From assembly GCA_044344975.1 (NCBI GenBank), contig JBIJBY010000057.1:1-7802 (forward strand): a DNA stretch of 7,802 nt, read 5' to 3'. Numbering within the stretch: position 1 is the first letter of the stretch; each line of letters begins with the position of its first letter. Positions 1 to 6,467 of this stretch are shown here, in pieces. A model generated the notes under the pieces. The model saw only the letters and a program-made list of their open reading frames with translations, ran no database searches and was not told the origin of the DNA. The stretch comes from IMCC26077 sp044344975. GTDB taxonomy: Bacteria > Actinomycetota > Actinomycetes > Nanopelagicales > Nanopelagicaceae. The translations under genes and the position numbers were made by a program.

Positions 1-655
1 GTAGTTTCTTCTTCAATTCCTCGTCGCTAAGTTCGGTTGCATCAACATTAAAGACATAGATAAATGGTTTCGCAGTTAACAGGTGGAGCTCTTTTAATAG
101 GGCTTTATCAAGATCTGTGGCTGAGATAAGCTTTCCCTCTTTCAGCAAAGTTTCAGCTCTCTTTATCTCTTCAATCTCAGCTGCCTTCTCTTTCTGTTGC
201 TTCGCCTCTTTCTCAAGACGTGGCAACGCTTTCTCAATAGTTTGCAGGTCGGCGAGCGCTAATTCAGTATTAATAGTTTCAATATCAGAGAGCGGATCCA
301 CTTTTCCATCGACATGTACTACATCGCCATCGTTAAAGACGCGGACTACTTGGCAGATTGCATCAGCCTCACGGATATTTGCCAGGAACTTATTACCTAG
401 CCCTGCACCTTCAGATGCGCCTTTAACAATTCCAGCGATATCTACAAAGGATACTGAGGCTGGAATGATCTGTTCGGAGTTAAAGATCTTCGCTAGAACT
501 GCCAGACGATCATCGGGGACCCCAACGACGCCAACATTTGGTTCGATAGTTGCGAAGGGATAGTTCGCTGCCAGCACCTGATTTTTGGTGAGGGCATTAA
601 ATAGGGTCGACTTCCCTACGTTGGGGAGTCCGACAATTCCAATAGAGAGGCTCAC
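1..655 (-). CDS. ychF: YchF/OLA1-family redox-regulated ATPase, N-terminal part (runs off the window)
   Basis: Translating the minus strand from the GTG at 655 gives 218 residues that match YchF, a TRAFAC-class P-loop ATPase binding the ribosome and linked to stress responses. Visible motifs are the Walker A loop GLPNVGKS (residues 9-16), the YPFATIEPN switch I segment (about 32-40) and DIAGIVKGASEG (72-83). In the last of these, a hydrophobic residue follows DIAG where classical GTPases carry the catalytic glutamine. A charged helical insert (about 125-180) fits the family's coiled coil. The nucleotide-specificity motif near 203-206 reads NVDA; NxxE is usual in this ATP-preferring family. 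Full-length members have about 360 residues, so the end of the G domain and the TGS domain lie outside. The GTG start is chosen because the next residues, SLSIGIVGLPNVGKST, are the normal N-terminus. No Shine-Dalgarno precedes it. Divergent from rmuC. Confidence 0.96.
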   Translation of the reverse strand, partial: MSLSIGIVGLPNVGKSTLFNALTKNQVLAANYPFATIEPNVGVVGVPDDRLAVLAKIFNSEQIIPASVSFVDIAGIVKGASEGAGLGNKFLANIREADAICQVVRVFNDGDVVHVDGKVDPLSDIETINTELALADLQTIEKALPRLEKEAKQQKEKAAEIEEIKRAETLLKEGKLISATDLDKALLKELHLLTAKPFIYVFNVDATELSDEELKKKL

Positions 656-664
656 GAGGAGTAG

Positions 665-670
665 AGCCTA
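665..670 (-). promoter_or_regulatory. Probable -10 box for ychF
   Basis: Read on the minus strand this is TAGGCT, identical to the hexamer in front of ispH, ending 9 bases before the GTG start of ychF. There is no Shine-Dalgarno between them (the spacer is CTACTCCTC). A transcript would therefore have no leader or one of only a few bases. No clear -35 hexamer is visible. Confidence 0.5.
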
Positions 671-678
671 CGGGGCTT

Positions 679-696
679 TGTCACCCCCTCCTGACA
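679..696. repeat. Inverted repeat TGTCA-N8-TGACA in the ychF/rmuC divergent gap
   Basis: A perfect 5-base inverted repeat with an 8-base C-rich spacer sits in the 51-bp gap between the divergent genes ychF and rmuC. The position suits a dimeric regulator acting on one or both promoters, but half-sites this short can arise by chance and no family is recognised. Confidence 0.3.
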
Positions 697-706
697 CCAT
701 TGGGCT

Positions 707-1858
707 ATGAACCTCACCCCCACCCTCGCGCTCGCTATCGGCGCGGCAGTTGGCCTCACCTTTGGGGTCGCCATCACATACTTATTAATGAGGCGCGAAA
801 GCGAGATTTACCGAACCCAACTTGAAGCGCAGAGCGAGGCAAGTGGCGCCTCACGCGAGGCGAGCGCACGCCTTGATGAGCTCCTTCGTTCAGTCAATCT
901 CAGTATGGCGCAGCTGACAGAGCGGACCCACTCTGCAGAGCTCAAACGGGGCGAGGTAGAGGCGCAAATCAAAGAGCAGATCAAGAATATGAGCGAGAAG
1001 AATGAACGCTTAGTCCTTGAGACAGCCAAACTTGCTGGGGCGCTTTCAAAGGCGCAGAGCCGTGGCCAAATGGGTGAGGCGCAACTTGAATTGATTCTCG
1101 AAAACTCTGGATTGATTGAAGGAGTCAATTACGAACGTCAAGAGCACCGGGTAAACGATGGTGAGATTTCAAAACCTGACATAACTATCAAGATGCCAGG
1201 TGGCACAGAAATTTTCGTCGATTCTAAATTCCCCTTTGATCGATTCTGGGATGGAATTGGCGCAGATGATCCAACAGAGCGCGCATCGATGATGGCAGCT
1301 CACGCAAAAGATCTTCTGAACCACATCAACGCGCTTGCAAAACGCGGCTACCAAGCGGGCGGCACATCACCAGATTTTGTTGTCCTCTTCGCTCCATTCG
1401 AATCTATTCTCCACGAGGCGCTCGATGCCGATCCACTACTCCTCCAAAAATCTTTTGCAAAGAGCGTAGTCATTGCGACTCCGACAACTATGCTTGCGCT
1501 TCTTCGAACGATTGCCTACGGATACTCCCGCCATGATCTTGCACGTAATGCCGATGAAATTCGCACACTTGCAGGAGAACTTCTCAAGCGCGTTGGAAAG
1601 GTTCATGAACGAATCGAAAATCTTGGTGAACGGATAAAAGGAGCAGAGCGCGCATTTAATGAACTTGTCGCATCGGCTGAGAATCACCTACTCGTTCCTG
1701 CGCGGAAAATGGGAAAGCTTGGCGCGCCAACTAGTAAAGAGCTTTCAAGTCCAGCAGCGCTTGAGAGTGAGGTTCGATCGATTCGCACAAATGGCTCTGC
1801 TGAGGAATCTGGCTCAGGCGATGATGAATTAGACTTTATTCAAAGAGATGAGAGATAA
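707..1858 (+). CDS. rmuC: DNA recombination protein RmuC
   Basis: A 383-residue RmuC-family protein. In E. coli, RmuC limits rearrangement at inverted repeats, and the family carries a predicted PD-(D/E)XK-type nuclease fold. The order is typical: one N-terminal membrane helix (about 6-28), an Ala/Glu/Lys-rich coiled coil (about 30-118), then the RmuC domain (about 118-335). The domain starts with RGQMGEAQLE (119-128; E124), followed by the putative catalytic pair KPDITI (D158) and FVDSKFPFD (D172, K174), and later SPDFVVLFAPFES and the TPTTMLALLRTIAYG stretch. The C-terminal ~45 residues are Ser/Glu-rich and probably disordered. The ATG is chosen because the membrane helix begins right after it. 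No Shine-Dalgarno precedes it; CACCAT at 695-700 is at most a weak -10 box for a leaderless start. Probably cotranscribed with the membrane protein 3 bp downstream. Confidence 0.93.
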   Translation: MNLTPTLALAIGAAVGLTFGVAITYLLMRRESEIYRTQLEAQSEASGASREASARLDELLRSVNLSMAQLTERTHSAELKRGEVEAQIKEQIKNMSEKNERLVLETAKLAGALSKAQSRGQMGEAQLELILENSGLIEGVNYERQEHRVNDGEISKPDITIKMPGGTEIFVDSKFPFDRFWDGIGADDPTERASMMAAHAKDLLNHINALAKRGYQAGGTSPDFVVLFAPFESILHEALDADPLLLQKSFAKSVVIATPTTMLALLRTIAYGYSRHDLARNADEIRTLAGELLKRVGKVHERIENLGERIKGAERAFNELVASAENHLLVPARKMGKLGAPTSKELSSPAALESEVRSIRTNGSAEESGSGDDELDFIQRDER

Positions 1859-1861
1859 GTA

Positions 1862-2296
1862 ATGGCATCAAAAGATATTCAAGTGAAGGGGCGACCAATC
1901 ATCCAAGGACGCGGATTAACTGCTCCCGGAATCGTCGTTCTCTATCTATTGGGGCTACTTTTTATTCAAACGTTAGAGAACTTTATCTCTGGTCAGCCAG
2001 GACGAATAACAGGAATAGTTTTATTAGCGCTCTTCTTTGTCGCTGTTAAATTGGGACGAAAGGGAACGCTATTCACTGCGGTAGTCACACCACCGCTCGC
2101 GCTGAGCGTCACACTCTTATTGGCAACGCTCTTCAGTAAAGGATTCGGTCTTACTGGCTTACTTGTCGGTATCGTCTCAAATCTTGCCCGACTCGCCCCT
2201 TGGTTACTCCTAACAGCGATTGTCAGCTGGGGTTACTTCTTCATAAGCGAACGGCGTGAAGCTACTTCAAGCCCGCAGCTTTCAGATCTTTCCTGA
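1862..2296 (+). CDS. Small four-helix membrane protein, DUF6542-like
   Basis: A 144-residue integral membrane protein of unknown function. A polar N-terminus ending in GRGLTAPG (about 16-23) leads into hydrophobic segments at about 22-40, 47-64, 69-91 and 107-127, with a short polar C-terminal tail. The RGLT start, a basic loop (about 64-69, GRKGTL) and a PP pair before the third helix core resemble actinobacterial DUF6542 proteins, which as I recall are encoded beside ispH in Streptomyces and Mycobacterium. That assignment rests on remembered family shape plus position, not on a search. It begins 3 bp after the rmuC stop with only a weak purine-rich stretch upstream, so translational coupling is likely. 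Its last 35 bp overlap the 3' end of ispH on the other strand. No catalytic motif is visible. Confidence 0.85.
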   Translation: MASKDIQVKGRPIIQGRGLTAPGIVVLYLLGLLFIQTLENFISGQPGRITGIVLLALFFVAVKLGRKGTLFTAVVTPPLALSVTLLLATLFSKGFGLTGLLVGIVSNLARLAPWLLLTAIVSWGYFFISERREATSSPQLSDLS

Positions 2297-3257
2297 GTTC
2301 AGGTGGCATCGAAAAGAGCAAGTGCTCTTCAGCTTTTGTGACAACTTGCACATCATTAAATCCAAACTCGCTTAATCTCGCCAATAACTCTTCAACCAGA
2401 ATCTCCGGGACAGATGCTCCGCTGGTTACACCAACAGTTTCCACACCTTCGAGCCACTCAATTTGCATCTCATGTGCGTAGTCGATGAGATAAGAGGCTT
2501 TTGCTCCAGTCTCGAGGGCGACTTCAACTAGACGGACTGAGTTTGAAGAATTGCGAGAACCAACCACTAGAACCAAATCACTCTGAGGTGCAATCTCTTT
2601 TACAGCTAATTGTCTATTCTGTGTGGCATAACAAATATCGTCGCTCGGTGGATCATTAAGGAGAGGAAACTTATCTTTTAGCGCCTTCACCGTTGTTAAC
2701 GTCTCATCCACGCTTAGAGTTGTCTGCGATAGCCAAATCAATTTATTCGGATCTTTGATTTCTAACTTCTCGATATCTTCTGCTTTATCGATAATCTGTA
2801 CATGATTAGGCGCCTCGCCAGCAGTACCTTCGACTTCTTCGTGGCCTTCATGGCCAATTAACAAAATTTGATAATCCTCGCCAGCAAATCTGCGCGCCTC
2901 TTGATGTACTTTCGTCACCAACGGACATGTCGCATCGATTGTTTTGAGATTTCGCGCCTTTGCGCTCTCATGTACCGCAGGTGAGACTCCATGGGCAGAG
3001 AAAATAACGGTTGCACCCTCTGGCACCTCGTCAGTCTCTTCAACAAAAATTGCGCCGCGCTTCTCTAAAGTTTCAACAACATGTTTGTTATGAACAATTT
3101 GCTTTCGAACGTAGACCGGAGCGCCGTAGAGATCCAGCGCTTTCTGAACAGTGACCACAGCTCGGTCGACCCCTGCGCAATAGCCACGGGGGGCCGCAAG
3201 AAGGACTCGTTTGCTTGACCCTGTAGAAGGTACTGACGGTGCTGTAGATGTTGACAC
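2262..3257 (-). CDS. ispH: 4-hydroxy-3-methylbut-2-enyl diphosphate reductase (IspH/LytB)
   Basis: A 331-residue IspH, the last enzyme of the MEP (non-mevalonate) isoprenoid pathway, which reduces HMBPP to IPP and DMAPP with a [4Fe-4S] cluster. The three cluster cysteines are in place: C27 (PRGYCAGV), C111 (DATCPLV) and C209 (ICYATQNRQ). Substrate-binding and catalytic residues are also present: H56 (IVHNKHV), H89 (SAHGV), E143 within GHEEVEGT, the SQTTLSVDET block (about 177-186), SSNS (237-240) and SGAS (279-282). About 15 Ser/Thr/Pro-rich residues precede the domain. Length is normal and nothing appears missing. The start is GTG at 3257; there is no Shine-Dalgarno, and a TAGGCT box exactly 6 bases upstream suggests a leaderless mRNA. 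Divergent from xseA, with its 3' end overlapping the DUF6542-like gene by 35 bp. Confidence 0.98.
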   Translation of the reverse strand: MSTSTAPSVPSTGSSKRVLLAAPRGYCAGVDRAVVTVQKALDLYGAPVYVRKQIVHNKHVVETLEKRGAIFVEETDEVPEGATVIFSAHGVSPAVHESAKARNLKTIDATCPLVTKVHQEARRFAGEDYQILLIGHEGHEEVEGTAGEAPNHVQIIDKAEDIEKLEIKDPNKLIWLSQTTLSVDETLTTVKALKDKFPLLNDPPSDDICYATQNRQLAVKEIAPQSDLVLVVGSRNSSNSVRLVEVALETGAKASYLIDYAHEMQIEWLEGVETVGVTSGASVPEILVEELLARLSEFGFNDVQVVTKAEEHLLFSMPPELRKDLKAAGLK

Positions 3258-3263
3258 GCCCCT

Positions 3264-3269
3264 AGCCTA
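3264..3269 (-). promoter_or_regulatory. -10 box of a leaderless ispH promoter
   Basis: Read on the minus strand this is TAGGCT (TANNNT type), followed by six bases (AGGGGC) and then the GTG start of ispH. That spacing places the transcription start on or next to the G of GTG. The only purine-rich stretch between box and start is too close to act as a Shine-Dalgarno. No convincing -35 box. Confidence 0.6.
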
Positions 3270-3312
3270 ATCTCTTCTGAGCCTGCGCGCGCTTGGGAGT
3301 AGGCCCTGCGAT

Positions 3313-3318
3313 TACGCT
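3313..3318 (+). promoter_or_regulatory. -10 box of a leaderless xseA promoter
   Basis: TACGCT followed by exactly six bases (TACAAC) and the ATG of xseA, the same geometry as ispH on the opposite strand of the same 67-bp gap. There is no Shine-Dalgarno. TTGGGA at 3293-3298 resembles a -35 box but is spaced only 14 bases away, so it is doubtful. Confidence 0.6.
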
Positions 3319-3324
3319 TACAAC

Positions 3325-4551
3325 ATGATCGAAAGTAGCTCTGAGGAACCGTTGCCGGTTCGAGTTGTTTCAGAATCGATCGGCGAATACATAGGCAGAT
3401 TGGGGCCGGTCTGGGTCGAGGGCGAGGTTGCAGAAATCACCCGACGCCCAGGTTCGCAAATGGCCTTCTTACGTTTGAAAGATACGAGCGTAGATATGTC
3501 GCTTCAGGTGACGTGTCATAAATCTATTCTTGAAGCGATTGATCCGCTTCCGGAGAATGCTCGAATCGTCGCGTATGCGAAAGTCAATTGGTATGCGGTC
3601 CGTGGCTCACTCTCACTGATGGCTCGCGAGATTAGACAGGTCGGCCTCGGTGAATTACTTGCCCGATTAGAGCAGTTGAAGAACTTGCTAGCGGCAGAGG
3701 GATTGTTTGCCTCTGAACGGAAGCGGCAGTTGCCATTTCTCCCACGAAAAATCGGATTGATCTGTGGGAGAGCAAGTGCGGCTGAGAGAGATGTTGTAGA
3801 GAATGTCGAAAGACGTTGGCCAGGTGCACACTTTGAGATACGTGAAGTTGCCGTACAGGGCGCTACAGCAGTGGTGGAAGTTTCGCGTGCGCTTCTTGAA
3901 CTCGATGCGCTTGCAGAGGTAGATGTCATCATCGTGACGCGTGGTGGTGGCTCATTCGAAGATCTACTCCCCTTCTCTGACGAATCATTGATTCGGCTTG
4001 TCGCTTCGCTCGCAACACCCATTGTCAGTGCAATCGGGCATGAACAGGATGCGCCGCTACTTGATCTAGTTGCAGACGTAAGAGCATCAACTCCCACGGA
4101 TGCCGCGCGAAGAGTAGTGCCTAGTTTATTTGAAGAAATAGATTATGTTGCGCAACTGACTAATCGCCTTGAAAAGAAAATGTACTCAATAATTGAGTTA
4201 GAGATTTCTAAGGTAACAGCATTGCTCTCTCGTCCTGTGATGAAAGATCCATCAACAATTGTTTCCACCAAAGTTGATGAAGTAAGAACCTTGCAAAATG
4301 ATGGCAAAAAAGCAGTTGCATCGCTCTTGCGCGAAGCGAAGATTGAGGTGCGCGAGATTAAAGCGCGAATTGCAGCGCTCTCTCCGCTCTCTACGTTAAA
4401 GCGAGGCTACGCCGTGGTGCAGAAAAATGGAAAAGTACTTCTTGATGCTAAAGATGTCTCGCAATTAGATGAGTTAGATGTGGTCCTCGCCAAAGGTGAA
4501 CTAAGCGTTTCGGTGTTAGAGAAAAAATCAAAGAAGAAAGCAAAGGAGTAA
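3325..4551 (+). CDS. xseA: Exodeoxyribonuclease VII large subunit
   Basis: A 408-residue XseA, the catalytic subunit of Exo VII, which with several XseB chains degrades single-stranded DNA from both ends to short oligonucleotides in the cytoplasm. Order: an N-terminal OB-fold (about 12-105, with VWVEGEVAEITRRPGSQMAF and the VNWYAVRGSLSL strand), then the catalytic domain (about 120-265), then a long helical XseB-binding region (about 265-350). The C-terminus has the family LKRGYAVV motif (358-365). Conserved active-site segments are GRASAAERDV (148-157, D156), VTRGGGSFEDL (204-214, R206), AIGHEQDAPLLD (236-247, H239, D242) and RASTPTDAA (253-261). It is somewhat shorter than the E. coli protein (about 456), mostly in the helical part, as expected for actinobacteria. 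The stop lies 2 bp before the xseB start, and the xseB ribosome-binding site is inside its last codons. Confidence 0.97.
   Translation: MIESSSEEPLPVRVVSESIGEYIGRLGPVWVEGEVAEITRRPGSQMAFLRLKDTSVDMSLQVTCHKSILEAIDPLPENARIVAYAKVNWYAVRGSLSLMAREIRQVGLGELLARLEQLKNLLAAEGLFASERKRQLPFLPRKIGLICGRASAAERDVVENVERRWPGAHFEIREVAVQGATAVVEVSRALLELDALAEVDVIIVTRGGGSFEDLLPFSDESLIRLVASLATPIVSAIGHEQDAPLLDLVADVRASTPTDAARRVVPSLFEEIDYVAQLTNRLEKKMYSIIELEISKVTALLSRPVMKDPSTIVSTKVDEVRTLQNDGKKAVASLLREAKIEVREIKARIAALSPLSTLKRGYAVVQKNGKVLLDAKDVSQLDELDVVLAKGELSVSVLEKKSKKKAKE
4542..4548 (+). promoter_or_regulatory. Shine-Dalgarno site of xseB
   Basis: AAAGGAG, five bases before the GTG start of xseB and inside the last codons of xseA. 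It fixes the xseB start and shows that the internal operon gene uses normal ribosome-binding initiation, unlike xseA itself. Confidence 0.8.
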
Positions 4552-4553
4552 TC

Positions 4554-4745
4554 GTGGCGGAAAAGAAAAAACCTACCTACGAAGAAGCTCGTGATGAGCT
4601 TGCAAAGATTGTCGCCAAGCTCGAGGCGGGTGGGGCCTCCCTTGAGGATTCGATTGCGCTTTGGGAGCGTGGCGAAGAGCTCGCGAAAACCTGTAATCAG
4701 TGGCTAGATTCGGCAAAGGCGCGGCTAGACAAGGGAAGTAAATGA
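4554..4745 (+). CDS. xseB: Exodeoxyribonuclease VII small subunit
   Basis: A 63-residue XseB, the small non-catalytic subunit that coats the helical arms of XseA and is needed for active Exo VII. The sequence has the expected two-helix hairpin. Helix 1 contains YEEARDELAKIVAKLEAG, a turn GGASLEDSIALWERGEEL follows, and helix 2 runs to the basic tail ARLDKGSK. Length is at the short end of the family (60-80 residues) but complete. The GTG start is supported by a strong AAAGGAG at 5-base spacing, and the gene lies 2 bp after xseA, so the two subunits are almost certainly translated from one mRNA. A hairpin with a T-run follows the stop directly. Confidence 0.95.
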   Translation: MAEKKKPTYEEARDELAKIVAKLEAGGASLEDSIALWERGEELAKTCNQWLDSAKARLDKGSK

Positions 4746-4748
4746 GAT

Positions 4749-4770
4749 GTGCGCCATAAGCGCATTTTTT
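4749..4770 (+). terminator. Intrinsic terminator after xseB
   Basis: The stem TGCGC (4750-4754) pairs with GCGCA (4760-4764) around the loop CATAA; a G-T wobble (4749/4765) can extend it. A run of six T follows (4765-4770). It begins 4 bp after the xseB stop, where an operon terminator is expected. The stem is short, so termination may be partial. The -35 region of the fumarase promoter falls inside it. Confidence 0.65.
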
Positions 4771-4780
4771 CATGGAGGCG

Positions 4781-4786
4781 TATTCT
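4781..4786 (+). promoter_or_regulatory. -10 box of a leaderless fumarase promoter
   Basis: TATTCT, close to the TATAAT consensus, lies 7 bases before the ATG at 4794 with only TTTAACT between. There is no Shine-Dalgarno. This supports transcription starting at or one base before the ATG and argues against the upstream in-frame GTG at 4749. Confidence 0.6.
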
Positions 4787-4793
4787 TTTAACT

Positions 4794-6449
4794 ATGAATC
4801 CGGATTTCGCCTATGAAGATCTCCTCCCACTTGGCCATGATGAGACTGAGTATCGCTTCATCACTAACGAAGGTGTAACCAAGAGCGAGGCGGCTGGGCG
4901 AACATTTATTACTGTTACTCAAGATGCACTTCGAAAATTAACTGAAGAAGCTGTGCACGACATTCAGCATTACCTACGCACCTCGCACTTACAACAACTC
5001 CGTAACATCATCGAAGATTCTGAGGCTTCACCAAATGATCGTTTTGTTGCCCTAGATTTACTAAAGAATGCAAATATTGCCTCAGGTGGAATTCTGCCAA
5101 TGTGCCAAGACACCGGAACTATGTTGGTGATGGGTAAGCGAGGGCAACACATTCTTACGCAAGGGCGCGATGAAGCAGCAATCGCCCATGGCATCTACGA
5201 CGCATACACTCGATTAAACCTTCGTTATAGCCAGATGGCGCCTATCACTATGTGGGACGAGAAGAACACGGGTACAAATCTCCCTGCACAAATTGAGATT
5301 GCAGTAGATACCAAACACCATGATCAATATCAATTGCTCTACATCGCCAAAGGTGGGGGTAGCGCTAATAAGAGCTTCCTCTATCAAGAGACAAGAGCGA
5401 TACTCAATCCACAATCTTTGTTGAAGTGGCTAGAAGAGAAACTTGTATCGCTGGGCACCTCAGCTTGCCCGCCGTACCACTTAGCCATCGTCATTGGTGG
5501 TACTAGTGCAGAACACACTTTAAAAACTGCAAAACTTGCTAGCACTCGCTATCTAGATTCACTACCGCTTCGTGGCGATGTTGCCACTGCCCATGGTTTT
5601 CGAGATATCGAGTTTGAAGCTCAAGTACTCGAACTGACAAGAAATATTGGTATTGGCGCTCAATTTGGTGGCAAGTATTTCTGCCACGACGTTCGCGTTA
5701 TTCGACTCCCCCGACATGGCGCCTCACTTCCTATTGCAATTGCAGTTTCTTGCTCAGCCGACCGACAGGCGCTTGCAAAAATCACTGAGGAGGGAATCTT
5801 CCTTGAGAAATTAGAGCGCGACCCAGCACGGTTCCTCCCAGAAACTACAACGACTGCGCTCCATGATGATGTGGTCTCGGTAGATCTCAATCGACCCATG
5901 GATGAAATTCGCGCTCAACTCTCTAAATACCCAGTAAAGACTCGACTTTCATTAACAGGTACCTTAATTGTTGCTCGCGATCTTGCTCATGCCAAAATCA
6001 AAGAGCGCCTAGATAAAGGGGAAGAACTCCCTGAATACTTCAAGAAATATGCCGTTTATTACGCCGGCCCTTCCAAGACTCCCGATGGATACGTCTCGGG
6101 CTCATTCGGACCAACGACCGCGGGACGGATGGATTCCTATGTTGAACAGTTCCAACAGGCTGGCGGATCATTCATCATGTTAGCAAAAGGAAATCGTTCA
6201 ACTGCAGTAACTAATGCCTGCAAAAAACATGGAGGTTTCTATCTAGGATCGATTGGTGGACCTGCTGCGCGATTGGCACAAGATTGCATTAAGAAAGTAG
6301 AAGTATTTGATTATGCAGAGCTTGGCATGGAAGCAGTTTGGAAGATTGATGTTGAAGATTTCCCAGCATTTATTGTGGTCGATGATAAAGGAAACGACTT
6401 CTTTGCAGAACGAGAGAAGTTGGTAACTCTTGGAAAGAAACCTAATTAA
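4794..6449 (+). CDS. Fumarate hydratase, class I ([4Fe-4S], FumA/FumB type)
   Basis: A 551-residue class I fumarase, close to the 548 residues of E. coli FumA, catalysing fumarate + water = malate in the TCA cycle. The N-terminal alpha region (about 45-325) and C-terminal beta region (about 360-545) are fused in one chain. Iron-sulfur ligands are recognisable: C104 (PMCQDTGT), C225 (SACPPYHLA) and C320 (VSCSADR). Other conserved blocks are IAKGGGSANKSFLYQ (about 184-198), GGTSAEHTLK (235-244), GAQFGGKYF (288-296), GPTTAGRMD (439-447) and LAKGNRS (463-469). I start it at the ATG at 4794 because of the TATTCT box 7 bases upstream. The longer frame from GTG 4749 would add 15 residues encoded by the terminator hairpin. 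The enzyme type is oxygen-labile in E. coli. It sits alone, 48 bp after xseB, and its 3' end faces the cell wall enzyme 18 bp away. Confidence 0.96.
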   Translation: MNPDFAYEDLLPLGHDETEYRFITNEGVTKSEAAGRTFITVTQDALRKLTEEAVHDIQHYLRTSHLQQLRNIIEDSEASPNDRFVALDLLKNANIASGGILPMCQDTGTMLVMGKRGQHILTQGRDEAAIAHGIYDAYTRLNLRYSQMAPITMWDEKNTGTNLPAQIEIAVDTKHHDQYQLLYIAKGGGSANKSFLYQETRAILNPQSLLKWLEEKLVSLGTSACPPYHLAIVIGGTSAEHTLKTAKLASTRYLDSLPLRGDVATAHGFRDIEFEAQVLELTRNIGIGAQFGGKYFCHDVRVIRLPRHGASLPIAIAVSCSADRQALAKITEEGIFLEKLERDPARFLPETTTTALHDDVVSVDLNRPMDEIRAQLSKYPVKTRLSLTGTLIVARDLAHAKIKERLDKGEELPEYFKKYAVYYAGPSKTPDGYVSGSFGPTTAGRMDSYVEQFQQAGGSFIMLAKGNRSTAVTNACKKHGGFYLGSIGGPAARLAQDCIKKVEVFDYAELGMEAVWKIDVEDFPAFIVVDDKGNDFFAEREKLVTLGKKPN

Positions 6450-6467
6450 CCTAAAAAATAACGCTGC

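Noticed and set aside
117..563. A long open frame on the plus strand
   Set aside because: It is antisense to ychF, whose Walker A and other motifs are clear; the plus-strand translation is Ser-rich with no recognisable domain.
3516..4097. A 193-residue open frame on the minus strand inside xseA
   Set aside because: It lies wholly antisense to the conserved catalytic domain of XseA and has the Ser/Arg-rich composition of a shadow frame.
4749..4793. A 15-residue N-terminal extension of the fumarase from a GTG start
   Set aside because: The extension is encoded by the xseB terminator hairpin and T-run, has no Shine-Dalgarno, and the ATG at 4794 has a well-placed -10 box and gives the normal family length.
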